Source of the DNA: Pampus argenteus
Taxonomy: Eukaryota > Chordata > Actinopteri > Scombriformes > Stromateidae
Assembly: GCA_036937835.1 (NCBI GenBank)
Contig: CM072860.1
Location: 3,032,501-3,096,500, forward strand
Direction of reading: 5' to 3'
Length of the DNA stretch: 64,000 nucleotides
The first letter of the stretch is position 1; every line of letters starts with the position of its first letter. A program made the position numbers and the translations under genes. This document shows, in pieces, positions 27,501 to 37,766 of the stretch. The notes beneath the pieces were generated by a model, which saw nothing but the letters and a program-made list of their open reading frames with translations, ran no database searches and was not told the DNA's origin.

Positions 27501-28783
27501 TCAATGTGTTTTTTTTTTATGTTTCAGGCCAACTTTGAGGAAACTTGAGCCTCACAGCATGTATGAGATCTGGGTAAGAAGTCTGACAGTTAAAATTGTT
27601 GAACATTTTTTAAATTTTTACCCAGTAAAGCGGATTTCTTGAGAGTCCACCAAAGCGGAAACACAAGACATCCTGGTTTTTATCCCCCTTTTTTTTGTGC
27701 TCACAGGAGGATGACATCGATGGAGAGCATATTGTTGCCTTTGCTGAGGAAGATGACCCAGGTACATTTTTGACTAATAGTCTAATTTCTAATAGTCCAG
27801 TTTACTGTACCTGACATTTGAACTTTTCTCCAGATGGTTTCGAGTTCCTGGAAATCCTGAAGGAGGTGGCTCGTGAGAACACAGATAACCCAAACCTCAG
27901 CATCATCTGGATCGACCCTGACGATTTCCCCCTGGTACAAATTCTACCCATAAAAACATATATCAGCTAGTGGACAATTTTTCCATGATCGTAACCTGAC
28001 CTGTCTGTATTATTTACAGCTGGTTCCATACTGGGAGAAGACCTTCCGCATCGACCTCTCTTCTCCTCAGATTGGTGTGGTTGATGTTGAGGATGTAAGC
28101 GACCTTTTTCATCCCTGGAAACAACATGATTCTGGAGTCTGTGGCTCTCAGCACCATTTGTTTCTATGGGTCACAAGTATATAGTTTAATTTCCAAAAAT
28201 GCTCAGTACTTTCTTAGAAACAAGTGGGTGTAAATCCTTTTTTTTAAGCAGTGGATTTGGGGCGTAATTATGAGTATGAATGTGCATGTGTTATGTGTAA
28301 TGAAGGAACATGTCGCCGAATGGTTCATTTGTCTGTTCTTCATCAGGTTTTGGCTACGCAAGACAATACTTGTTAGTAGAATTAAAGGATTGTTAGTTTT
28401 GGTCTTTTTGATGAAATTTGATGACAAAAAAAGGCTCAGCGATTGTCACAAATTGCACCCTAAAATCTTTCTGTCTCGTTGACTGTCAGGCTGACAGCGT
28501 GTGGATGGAGATGGACGACCATGATGACATGCCTACAGCTGACGAGCTGGAGCAGTGGGTTGAGGACGTTCTGTCTGGAAAGATTGACCCAGATGATGAT
28601 GACGATGAGGAAGACGACGACGACGATGATGATGACGATGATGATGATGACGACGATGATGATGATGACGACGATGATGATGATGACGACGACGATGACG
28701 ATGACGATGATGATGATGATGATGATGACGACGATGATGATGATGATGATGATGATGACGACGATGACGACGATGACGAATAA
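12580..28783 (+). CDS. casq1: calsequestrin, skeletal-type (casq1-like), 11 exons, 439 aa
   Basis: High-capacity, low-affinity calcium-buffering protein of the sarcoplasmic reticulum lumen, which polymerises with calcium and couples to the ryanodine receptor complex (family knowledge). Exons: 12580-12816, 25748-25841, 26419-26519, 26695-26806, 26934-27007, 27234-27364, 27528-27573, 27707-27761, 27834-27934, 28020-28094, 28490-28783. All join in phase (1,320 nt). Residues 1-20 are a signal peptide, and the mature end EKGLEIPEYDGKDRV is typical. The body aligns throughout with calsequestrin ([50 protein letters not shown]), which folds as three thioredoxin-like domains. AVAKKLG, FAEE and MEMDD favour CASQ1 over CASQ2. 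Residues 377-439 are all Asp/Glu, far longer than in mammals. The exon 5 donor is a weak GTTTAA. casq1a versus casq1b cannot be decided here. Confidence 0.93.
12817..25747 (+). other. casq1 intron 1 (12.9 kb)
   Basis: Bounded by GAG|GTGGGT and CTGTCCAG|CTCGCA. It is over thirty times longer than any later casq1 intron. No nested gene is supported: frames are short, without motifs. Contents seen are (AC)n at 14,009-14,037 and about 16,316-16,331, the TTTCGTAACAG minisatellite, several AT-rich runs and poly-T near 24,821-24,840. Muscle enhancers may lie here, but I identify none. Confidence 0.85.
16700..17180. repeat. 19-bp minisatellite, TTATTTCGTAACAGTCTTC units
   Basis: About 25 tandem copies of a 19-20-bp unit. 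Variants alternate TTATTTCGTA, CTATGATTTCGTA and CTATTATCTCGTA, each followed by ACAGTCTT or CCAGTCTT. Variant order suggests sub-blocks of two to three units were themselves duplicated. It sits inside casq1 intron 1. Confidence 0.92.
28590..28780 (+). repeat. (GAY)n trinucleotide array coding the acidic tail
   Basis: Almost pure GAT/GAC codons, with a GAG/GAA pair near the start and a final GAA, encode 63 consecutive acidic residues. GAT and GAC are interspersed (GATGATGACGAC type mosaics), which breaks the run up into an impure microsatellite. Confidence 0.95.
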
Positions 28784-29230
28784 ATGTTTACCATCATTCA
28801 GCTCACTCCGCTTCAGTCAGCAATGGCAAAAACCCCAAAAGTAGTACCAGTTTTATGTAACATCTTGCAACAAACACACTTTGTGTCCAGTTCCTGCTTG
28901 TTGTATGGTTCCCAGTAAGGGACAAATTTAATGACCCAGTCAGGGAAGGAGATTTTTAATGACGCATCTCTGTAGACGAACAGGGTTGCATCTTAAAATG
29001 TCAGTATGTTATGTGGCTTTTGTTATTGAATTAAAATCTGCTCATCTCTCAAGTTTACAATGAATGTAGCGAAGAGGCTAATAGAAGCTAACATCCCCGA
29101 CATTTTCTACTCACAGACCATTTACTGTAATCCTGTTTCAATGACAATGTTTTCTACTTGAGAGGAGAAGAAACAAACACTTTCTTGTAATATTTTTTAA
29201 AGAGAATAAACCTAAACTCACTGGACAGTC
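28784..29230 (+). terminator. casq1 3' UTR with polyadenylation signal
   Basis: The TAA at 28,781-28,783 is followed by about 420 bp without coding features and then by AATAAA at 29,205-29,210. Cleavage is expected 10-30 bp further on. Confidence 0.6.
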
Positions 29231-31200
29231 TTACGATTATTACTTCGAAAACTATTCAGACACTGGGTAGTAAAAAAACAACAACTACAACATGATTTGT
29301 TTCTACTCTCATATTAAAAATGAAAGAAAATATTTCAATATGAATTCTGTTTGTTGTTGTCATTGCTATATGAAACAGACCACTGTGTGTGTTCACAGTG
29401 TAGGAGTGATTTCTGGGTTTGTCTGCAGGCAATCCCGAGGCCTTCATTTAAGAATACATTTAAATAGTATGTATTACTCATTTATTTAATCAATATACAA
29501 TATGATTATAATTGTAACTAGATGTGCAAGCGAGGATCAAGCATCCCAGTGCAATTTGTTAATCACCAGGTAGGTTTTTAACATCAGTTGAACAGCTAAC
29601 AGCTTCAAAGACAAGGAATTTAGAGTAAGAGAAACTGAGTTTTTGGGGGCAAAAAGCAAAATCTTCTTATAATATTAATATACCGTAGTATATCGTTCAT
29701 CCCAAGAAAAACTGCACAATAGGTCGTAATGTCAGTCAGCCAAAAATGACGACATCTAGTGGCCATAGTAATTATATCTAATATCTTCTATCTCTACATC
29801 TAATGCCTTTGACCATTATGGCTCCAGCAATTCCATATAAGCGTCACGACACCTGTTGCAGGGTTTTATTATGTTTTCATCTTCTATCACACTGGAGAAC
29901 ATAAAGCTATTTCTCTTCAGGAACAAGCAGCAGGTAGCCGTAGACAGGACAGGATAACTCTGGTGTAGGCTGTATTATTTGGAAATATATCATTTTTGGC
30001 CCAATGAAACATTTACATCAACTGAACTTTCTTCCTCTGCCAGTGACTCAGCATGAAAATAAGCGAGGGACATTTTTGATGTCAGAAGGAAAAATCAACA
30101 AAAAGCTCAAGCTAATCATTGATAAAGTTTCCCAAAAACAGTGTGAGAGTGATCAAATAAATCAGACCTGAAGTGAATCAAGCTCGAAGATGATTCTTTA
30201 AGGTTAATTTTGACCAGTTTTATACACATTTGAGAGCAGTAAAAACACACTAAACATGATTCCTTTAGCCTGAACTTTTAATGGTTAAATTGTGAACATG
30301 TTTTTAGTAATATTCATTAAAGCTGTACACTGTTGGACTCAAACTGACACACGGGTCAAAAACCCATCGAATTCCCAAAACGCAAGGTCAAAGGGACACA
30401 ACAGTGGATCAATTGCAAAAGAGGAGACAGTACAAAACCCAAACAAAACTAATCTGTAAAAGCAATGACAAGGTAAGTCAAATCATTCACTGTGAAATCC
30501 AAACATTTAAAGTTTGAAATGTGTGTGAGATGTCAGAATGATTTACCTCGACTTTCAGCTGTTTTGATACTTTAATAAACCAGTTGGCATGATATAAGAG
30601 AGCAGAAATATCGAAGATTTCACGTGTCTTAAAGGAGTCAGTTGCGAACAAGTAGCCAAATGAGACGACACAGATTGTCGGAGACATTAAATGTCACAGA
30701 AATGAAATGGTAACTCATATTCTCACCAGTTCAAAAAGTGCAAAAGTCTGCTTTATTTTCTAATAAAGGAATTAACAGAATACTGAAGTCTGACAAGGTC
30801 TATGACTGGAGTGATGTTTTTGTAACTTAACTTATTTAATGCTTCTTTAATCAAAGCGCTGAACCTTTTCAGCCTCTGTTCAGGCTACATAGTAGTTTGA
30901 TTTGATAATTATCAAATTCAAGTCATTTTCCTCGTTTTTCTTGCTTGATTTGACTATATTACAGTACAGGAAAGTCATCTCAAACACATTTATCGTTACA
31001 AAGTTACTGCTAAATCAGAAAAAAAAAACTAAACTTTGAGTTAAACTTTGAGCCCCACAGTAACAACCCATGTTTACCATTAATGATTACCAGTAAATGT
31101 ACTATTTCCTCATTGCTTGTTCACTGAAACAGAAAAAGATAAAGGAGATAAAAAAAACCCAACAACAGATAAATTGGGTTGTTAAAAATTAACAGGTCTT
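29231..31200. other. intergenic stretch between casq1 and the C1q gene
   Basis: No supported gene or RNA. The segment 29,745-29,835 contains 'ACATCTAGTGGCCATAG', resembling dispersed-repeat cores seen near 3,790 and 49,965. The rest is AT-rich unique-looking DNA. Confidence 0.55.
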
Positions 31201-31282
31201 CTTTAAAACAGCATAAAGGTAGTCAGAAGGATCATAGCAATCAGAGTTTAGGTGAGTGGAAGATCTTGAATCAACGTGGACA

Positions 31283-32277
31283 ATGAATTTTACAGTTTTA
31301 TTGTTTGCGTTGCTGTTCTGCAGCCTGACGTCGGCCCAGGATGATGTTAATGCTACTGCAACAGAAGAAACTGGCTTCTGTTCGCCTGACATGTGTAATC
31401 TCCTCAAAGAGTTTGGTGCCATGAAAGAAAAACTAGGATCCATGGAAAACAGGCTGAATGACAGCGAAAATAGGCTGGAAGAAAGTGAAAACCGGCTGAA
31501 GGAAAGTGAAACCCGGCTGAAGGAAAGTGAAAACCGGCTGAAGGAAAGTGAAACCCGGCTGAAGGAAAGTGAAAACCAGATTGTGGAACTGAGGAACAAA
31601 GGTAAAGTCGAACCTTTTGATTCATTTAACGACGTCAATGTGTTATTCTTACATTTACACATTAATGTGATTACAATATTTTGCTTGTTATAGAGAGAAC
31701 CAAGGTCATATTTAGTGCAGGAACAGGTGGGAAGGGATCAATCGGACCTTTCAACACAGACACAACTATAGTCTACAAAACAGTGAAAACAAACATCGGC
31801 AATGCCTACAATACGTTCACAGGTAGGTGGCACGAGCATTTGAATTTACAGATACGTTGAATGACATTTATGTTATTTAATAGAAATGCTGTGACACATA
31901 ATTGGACTTTATTTGCATAAACGTTCATTTGCTCTAACCCAACCTCTAACCCGTTGGAATAAAATTCTCTTCCCACAGGTATCTTCACTGCACCTGTCGC
32001 AGGCTATTACTGTTTCACCTTCTTTTATCATTCTGGAGGAAAACACACAACAAGCTTATCCCTCTACCAGAACAACAACGTCATGGCCACAACCTATGAC
32101 CATCGTACTACGTTTGACGGAGCGGATAATGGAGGAAATGCAGTGTTCCTGCAGCTGCAGCAAGGAGACCAGGTGTATGTGCGCTTGGGTGCAAGTTCCC
32201 ATGTTTGGGGAGACGATGACATTACAACCTTTAGCGGTTTTCTGATCAGTCAAGTTTCAGAAACAACAACAACATGA
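31283..32277 (+). CDS. secreted C1q-domain protein with heptad coiled coil, 248 aa
   Basis: Exons 31283-31601, 31694-31822 and 31979-32277 join in phase (747 nt). Residues 1-18 are a signal peptide ending LTSA. Residues 54-102 are seven consecutive 7-residue repeats (consensus SENRLKE), predicted as a trimerising coiled coil. Residues 109-244 form a C1q/TNF-like globular domain with the family signature around FTGIFTAPVAGYYCFTFFY and the C-terminal FSGFLIS strand. Collagen triplets are absent, as in cerebellin-like and 'C1q-like' fish proteins that expanded in teleosts and act as soluble recognition or adhesion molecules. Cys33 and Cys38 before the coil could link chains. I start at the ATG at 31,283, not at an in-frame upstream GTG, because the signal peptide begins there. 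Ligand unknown. Confidence 0.9.
31442..31588 (+). repeat. 21-bp coding minisatellite (heptad repeats) in the C1q gene
   Basis: Seven 21-bp units encode MENRLND, SENRLEE, SENRLKE, SETRLKE, SENRLKE, SETRLKE, SENQIVE. The middle four alternate N/T at one position, so a 42-bp dimer was duplicated. Unit length is exactly one heptad, so expansion lengthens the coil without a frame change. Confidence 0.93.
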
Positions 32278-32800
32278 GCCACTAATTATTTTAGTTCATT
32301 TTAAAAAGATCCCCATCCAGACATGTTTTAATATGTATCGAAATACTTTGAGTGATAATTTATGTGTGATATGTTTTTTCCCCACAAAGGATTTTCCCTT
32401 TTTTAAATCCTTAAAGTGACACCTACAACATCTCCCTCATTAAAAAACATTTTTAAAAATCTATGAATATGTAACTATTGTTAACTAAAAAAAAAAAGTA
32501 CATTCTCAGTGTGTGTTCACTGGATGTTTCAAGTTTCCATTGAGGAATCAATTAAAAAGTATTGTAGATTTTCTCATGTTCCCATGTGTAGACTCTTCTT
32601 TGTCTTTTGAACACTTTGTTTGTTTCTCCTCTTAAAACTAAGACAACGTGGTTTGTATATTTTTAACAAACCAATTCCATTTCTTGATCCATCCATTTTT
32701 TTAAAAATGAAAAAAAAAAAGCAATTAATCACAAGTGGCAAATGTATCAGTGTAAATGAAATTTGAGTTTCTGATGGTGTCAGTCTTGTCATCTTGTTTT
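32278..32800 (+). other. C1q gene 3' region, then spacer
   Basis: 3' UTR after TGA at 32,275-32,277. The first plausible polyadenylation signal is ATTAAA at 32,551-32,556. Nothing else is recognised before the RNase-like array begins around the TTATACTTGGATACAAACAC block at about 32,825. Confidence 0.45.
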
Positions 32801-32840
32801 CATCTTCCATAATATTATTAATATTATTTATACTTGGATA

Positions 32841-32842
<2 letters not shown>

Positions 32843-32879
<37 letters not shown>
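32843..32879. repeat. (AC)n microsatellite, array unit 1
   Basis: Pure AC run following the array block TTATACTTGGATACAAAC. The two later alpha units carry longer runs at the same place. Confidence 0.9.
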
Positions 32880-32881
<2 letters not shown>

Positions 32882-33369
32882 TTTGCCCTTTAACTGGGAC
32901 ACGTCTCATCCCAGATATTATTATTATTATTAAAAGGAAAAACTGGTTCATTTATGACTCATTCATGATTCAAACAACAGTTTATGCTGCAAGATTATTT
33001 AATTTTTAACAATTCAGCAAATAAGAGTGACAGGATATTGCAAAAAAAAAACAACAAGAAAAAAACCAAACAGAAAAACTTCAGTCTGCTGTAGTTGTGT
33101 TGCACCTACACACAACAATAGTGATGTTCTGCTGTACTGACACATCTGCATCAATATACAGATCAAAGCAAACAGAAACTAAATGAGAACATGAGAGATC
33201 GTATGACAATAGCATGAAGTGATTCAGCAACTGATTGGGGTTAGCATACAGATGCAGTTGAACAATGTGTTTAATATGAATGAAATGAAGCTGAGTAAAA
33301 GCAGACATCTATTAACTAATAAAGACATCATGCTCGTTTCATAGCAGTTAAGCAATTATAAAAAAAGGC

Positions 33370-34139
33370 TTAGCAGTGTTTTCCTGTGTTATTTGGCAAT
33401 GCGAGATCTGCCGTTTGATAATGGACAGGAACGCATTTATTTTCAATTTTATCACAAGCCACTGTTACATATTTATTGTCTGTCCCTTTTGTATCTAGAA
33501 GTTCAACCTTGCAATTATTGTCGACCTTGAGCTCATACACCTTCATGGATGAGACACTGACACATAAGTCACCTTCCACATACCAGCCAGAGCCTTGACA
33601 GATCTGTAGGACTTTTTCTTCATCCTCCTTTCTGATGAAGGACTGTCGAGGTCTGTTGCAGAGTCTAAATCTTTCCAAGTACCTGTATGATGAGATCAAT
33701 GTTTCACTTAATGGCATTGATGAGGTTTAATGAGACTTTGTCCCTTCGAACATTTAAATAAAGCAGTAGACCGACTTCAGAATTGTTTTCTTGTTAATAG
33801 AAAAAACGTTCTTTCGGTTTCCTTTCATTTATGAGTTAATATGAAATTTACATGAAATGTTACTGACACAGAATTTTATTGCAAGATAAATTTGCATTAG
33901 TGTGTTATGTTTATCTGATGAACTCAATGAGTCAACCGTATTACTCACGTTTTCCACTGTTCTTTTGATGCTGTGTCAAACTCTTTCTGAAGGATGTGTC
34001 TCTGTATAAAGTTATTGTGTGCATTGTTGTTTTTGGTCTCCTGACATGGATGTTTATTGTTGGGCGTGGTGTCAACAGGGCGAACCAGTCCATCAAACCC
34101 AAGTGTGAAAATGACAGCGATCAGGAGAATGACGTTCAT
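33370..34139 (-). CDS. RNase A-like secreted protein, alpha subtype, copy 1, 167 aa
   Basis: Coding exons 34139-33949 and 33682-33370 (504 nt; intron after 'AC', completed by G, phase 2). Signal peptide about residues 1-19. His48 in FIQRHI fits the RNase A catalytic His12 region (compare the amphibian FxKKHI pattern). Cys72-NRPRQSF stands where CKxxNTF is expected, so the catalytic lysine is not at its usual place. VTVACDKIENKCVPVHY ends the fold with His151 equal to His119. Cys32 near the mature N-terminus and Cys167 at the end may pair. A noncoding first exon ends at about 34,780 (GAA|GTAAGT), and its intron ends TTCTAG six bases before ATG, the usual RNase A gene layout. TATAAAA lies at 34,912-34,906. 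Catalysis is uncertain; a host-defence role is inference. Confidence 0.75.
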
Positions 34140-34905
34140 CTTGTCTAGAATGGGGAAGTGAGTGTGTGAGCATCTTCATTAGTTGTTCAAAAATGTGTCT
34201 CATCACAGTGGCATGAAAATCTTCAATCAGTGAAGCATTTCTAAATTTTCTATTTCTGTTTTTTTTTAATTCAGTTGTTTTATTATATAAATTATTGAAC
34301 AAATATATGCATTTTTCAATAATTCATTTTCTGTAAGTCCCTAAAATGTTAAATGTTTCTCTAAATGGTAATTGTCACATCTAATGTGTACAATTTGATC
34401 ATTTAAAGCAGGGCATAAAGTAGAAAACTCTGCTTCTAGGTTTCAGGTAAGTAGCTGAATTTATCTTTTCATGGCAACATTTCTACACTATTTTTCTTGT
34501 GGTTCCTCTTCTACAGTATCATAACTACCTCTGGGAGTTTGTCAGGTTATCTGTCAACATATAATGTTCCTGCAGCACCTGTCACTGTTTAATTAGTTGT
34601 TAATTAGAATTTTAGATTTAGGCTTTAGACACACTTTAAAAGCAGCCCAACCTGTTTAAATTTGACCTTTACTTCATTCTGTGTATTTGCATCTGCATTT
34701 TATATATTATTTCTATATTTTGTCTGGCTTTAGTCTTCAATTTTGATGAAAAGACTCTAATAAACTTAATTTTACTTACTTCAAATCAGTAGAAAGATTT
34801 CCGTTGATTAGTTAGTCAGCCTCAGTACTGGAGCCTCAGTCAGGAGGGGATCAATACCAGGTGATGTTTAAGTCTCTGCTAGGATTTCAAAAATGAACCT
34901 GCCGT

Positions 34906-34912
34906 TTTTATA
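34906..34912 (-). promoter_or_regulatory. TATA box, alpha copy 1
   Basis: Minus-strand GGTATAAAAACGG lies about 125 bp upstream of the noncoding-exon donor. It is the best TATA match in the array. Confidence 0.6.
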
Positions 34913-35136
34913 CCCTCTTATCTTGTGAACATTTGATTACAACCAATGATCTTCACCGAAAACCAACAGCTTAACAGCCTATCAAATTCCTGCAAACGTA
35001 TTCTTAACCATATATAGTATATCTTGATGATGCATTAACCACAGTCCTTGTAAGTACATAGAAAAATACTGTTCTGAACTTAACCTGTAAACCTGTGCAG
35101 TCATTGCAACAAATACAAAAGGACAATATGTGAGTG

Positions 35137-35445
35137 GAGGACAGCATACCACCCTGAACACGCCTGATCTCGGAAGCTAAGCAGTGTCGGGCCTGGTTAG
35201 TACTTGGATGGGAGACAGCCTGTGAATACCAGGTGCTGTACCCCCTTCCCATGAGCCCACCACCCATGGGAGGGGTCTAACGGTGCGAATGAGAGATGGG
35301 CGGCAGTCGGAGACGGGGAACCTGGCTGTCCGACCCTTGGTTGCAGAAGCTCGCTCTGGCAGAAGTGGCTGGGGAGAGGGAAGTCTGGGCTTCCTTGCTG
35401 AAGCAGCTGCCCCCGCGACCCGGATAAGCGGAAGAAAACGAAATT
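35137..35445 (+). mobile_element. 5S rRNA-derived SINE with 12-bp target duplication
   Basis: The head (about 35,142-35,245) reproduces 5S rRNA: ATACCACCCTGAACACGC, GGAAGCTAAGCAG, GTCGGGCCTGGTTAGTACTT, GGATGGGAGAC and AGGTGCTGTA. One of two adjacent GATCTCG copies found in normal 5S rRNA is missing. A unique middle is followed by a tail with CCCGCGACCCGGATAAGCGG, a 3' end typical of LINE-mobilised fish repeats. AATATGTGAGTG flanks it at 35,125-35,136 and 35,446-35,457. The other array units carry a single, near-identical copy of this site and no insert. This matches the SINE3 type, not a working 5S gene: the 3' end is not a T-run terminator and the internal region is altered. Confidence 0.88.
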
Positions 35446-35478
35446 AATATGTGAGTGTAGCAACAAATACAGCACAGT

Positions 35479-35750
35479 TTATTTCATTTTTAAGAAGATA
35501 GAAAACACATCCTGTGCATCGCACGGCCTTTGGTTGTTGTAAGTCTCATAATGGACAGGGAGAGAGCTGTTTCTGATCTTATTACATGCACACACATGAT
35601 GATTGCTTTCATGGGTGACTTGCTTGATGCACAAGTTAACCATCCTCATATTAACCTCTTGAAGGCCGGTGCTGCTACAGATCTGCTGGACATTTTTCTC
35701 ATCGGTCTGACTGATGAAGGACAGCACTGGAGTTCTGCTGCAGAGTTTGT
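35479..35750 (-). pseudogene. exon B copy 1, truncated by Tc1 fragment
   Basis: Minus-strand RNase-like terminal exon (KLCSR...QQICSS...LPVHYE) whose 5' end, including the acceptor, is cut at 35,750 by a Tc1 fragment. The stop codon TAA overlaps an AATAAA signal in the intact copies; here the codon context differs slightly (LKMK end). It cannot be spliced normally. Confidence 0.75.
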
Positions 35751-35751
35751 A

Positions 35752-36502
35752 CAGTCATGGCCAAAAGAAAGAATGACACAACTATTATTTTTTCCAAAGT
35801 CTGCAGTTTCAGTTTTATAATGGAAATTTGAATATACTCCAGAATGTTATGAGGAGTGATCCACTCAACTGCAATTATTTGCATAGTCCCTATTTGCATT
35901 GAAAATGAACTTTATCACTAAAACCACATTTTAACTGCATTTCAGGCCTGCCACAAAAGGACCAGCTAACACAATTTCAATGACACACATGTGTCACACA
36001 CATTACCATAGGTGTGGGTGTTGATGAGGACAAGGCTGGAGATCAATCTCTCATGATTGAGTGACTGGACACTTGGAACTGGAAAATGGTGCCATTGTTC
36101 CTCATCTGTTAGTCGTGGTTACCAGCAAGGAAACATGGCAGCCATATTTGCATTGCACAAAAAGGGCCTAACGGGGAAGTTTATTGCAGCGAGTAAGATT
36201 GCACCTCAGTCAACCATCTATAGGAGTATCAAGAACTTCAGGGAGAGAGGTTCAGTTGATGCCAAACAGGCTCCAGGGCGCCCAAGAAAGTCCAGCAAGC
36301 GGCAGGACTGTCTCCTGAAGTTGTTTCAGCTACGGGATCGGGCCACCACCAGTACAGAGCTTGCTCAGAAATGGCAGCATGCAGGTGTGAGTGCATCTGC
36401 ATGCACAGTAAGGCGAAGACTTTTGGAGGAAGGCCTGGTGTCAAGGAAGGCAGCAAAGAAGCCACTTATCTCCAGCAAAAACGTCAGGGACAGACTGATA
36501 AA
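35752..36502 (+). mobile_element. Tc1-like transposon, 5' fragment
   Basis: Starts CAGTCATGGCCAAAAG directly after a TA dinucleotide, as Tc1/mariner ends do. A frame beginning near 36,135 encodes the N-terminal paired-type DNA-binding part of a Tc1 transposase (ALHKKGLTGKFIAASKIAP, GRPRKSSKRQDCLLKL, CTVRRRLLEEGLVSRKAAKK). It stops at about 36,502, before any catalytic DDE residue, and array promoter sequence follows directly. There is no right terminal repeat. It is a different Tc1 lineage from the element at 50,282. Confidence 0.85.
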
Positions 36503-36871
36503 TTATCTTTATCTTGTGAACATTTGATCACAACCAATCATATTAATTGAAAACCAACAGCTTAACAGCCTATCAGATTCCTGCAAACATATTCTTAACC
36601 ATATATAGTATATGTTTATGATGTTTAAAGTAATGTGTTTGTTGACACAAACCAAAACCCATTTCCGTAAATGAAGCCCTGCACTGAGTGTATCTCTGAC
36701 CCTGTCAGTGTGGTTACTGTGGCCTGTGAAAATGGTGAGACAGAAGCATTAACCACAGTCCTTGTAAGTACACAGGAAAATACTGTTCTGAACTTAACCT
36801 GTAAACCTGTGCAGTCATTGCAACAAATACAAAAGGACAATACGTGAGTGTAGCAACAAATACAGCACAGT

Positions 36872-37157
36872 TTATTTCCTTTTTAAGAATATAGAAAACA
36901 CATCCTGTACATCGCACGGCCTTTGGTTGTTGTAAGTCTCATAATGGACAGGGAGAGAGCTGTTTCTGATCTTATTACATGCACACACATGATGATTGCT
37001 TTCATGGGTGACTTGCTTGATGCACAAGTTAACCATCCTCATATTAACCTCTTGAAGGCCGGTGCTGCTACAGATCTGCTGGACATTTTTCTCATCGGTC
37101 TGACTGATGAAGGACAGCACTGGAGTTCTGCTGCAGAGTTTGTAGGCCTGTAAGTGT
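36872..37157 (-). other. exon B copy 2: RNase-like terminal exon
   Basis: Open for 95 codons from a CATTACAG|AG|A double-AG acceptor to TAA. Encodes HLQAYKLC, LSFISQTDEKNVQQIC, VNLC, HHVCACNK, LPVHYE and a final RPC. This is homologous to coding exon 2 of the array genes, but no own exon 1 lies within the 600 bp upstream. The stop codon overlaps AATAAA. It is either an alternative last exon for the gene at 37,767-38,566 or a relic. Confidence 0.6.
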
Positions 37158-37766
37158 CTCTGTAATGAGATCAGTGCTCTGGCATAAAACAGCACCCTCT
37201 GCTGCACCAAGCCAGCAGTACTGGAGGTTACTGAGGTGCATGATGGGAGTCAACATGAACAAGCTTCAAATGTTGAGTGAAGAGGCAGAAACTTGGTGAC
37301 TGAAGTCTGTGAATTTAGAAAAACTTCTTCTTCCTTAATATTATTTATACTTGGATACAAACACACAATTCCTGACTGATTATCCCTTTAACTGGGACAC
37401 ATTTCTTCCCAGATATTATTATTATATTATTATTAAAATTAGAAACTGGTTCATTTATGACTCATTCATGATTTAAACAACAATTTATGCTGCAACATTA
37501 TTTAATTTTTAACAATTCAGCAAATAAGAGTGACAGGATATTGCAAAACAAAATAGAAAACATTTAAAAAAAATAAAAAAATTACAGCACATTTTGGTTG
37601 AAAATGCAAAAGCAGACATCTATCAACTAATACTGGAAAATCTTGCTTTTAAAGACATCATGCTCATTTCATAGCAGTTAAGCAATTATAAAAAAGGCTT
37701 AATTTAGCCAAGCTTGACAGAGCTTCAGATATCAGGCCGTTACTAACCCTCTGAAGACTTGGCTTT

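Noticed and set aside
28486..28797. Poly-serine minus-strand frame and poly-Met/Thr plus-strand frame over the casq1 tail
   Set aside because: Shadows of the GAT/GAC array in other frames. The Asp frame continues the calsequestrin protein.
31256..31282. Upstream GTG extension of the C1q protein
   Set aside because: A GTG start is not expected in a eukaryotic gene, and the extension would hide the signal peptide that begins at the ATG at 31,283.
35142..35245. Functional 5S rRNA gene
   Set aside because: Internal deletion, base changes, no T-run terminator and a LINE-type tail with target duplication identify a SINE.
36700..36745. Plus-strand 'VTVACENG' resembling the RNase core VTVACDK
   Set aside because: Only eight residues match, with no PVHY after it and the opposite strand to the genes. 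The alpha units change it to a stop-containing version. Probably chance.
36625..36840. Minus-strand frames of 60-113 codons downstream of exon B in every unit
   Set aside because: No motif, no splice context, and the frame breaks between copies (deletions at 39,060 and 42,020). They lie in the exon B 3' region.
36923..37153. 76-codon plus-strand frame repeated in each array unit (also 39231, 42218, 44540)
   Set aside because: It is the exact antisense of exon B, which has RNase-like motifs and splice and polyadenylation context. The plus frame has none, and its conservation only reflects recent duplication.
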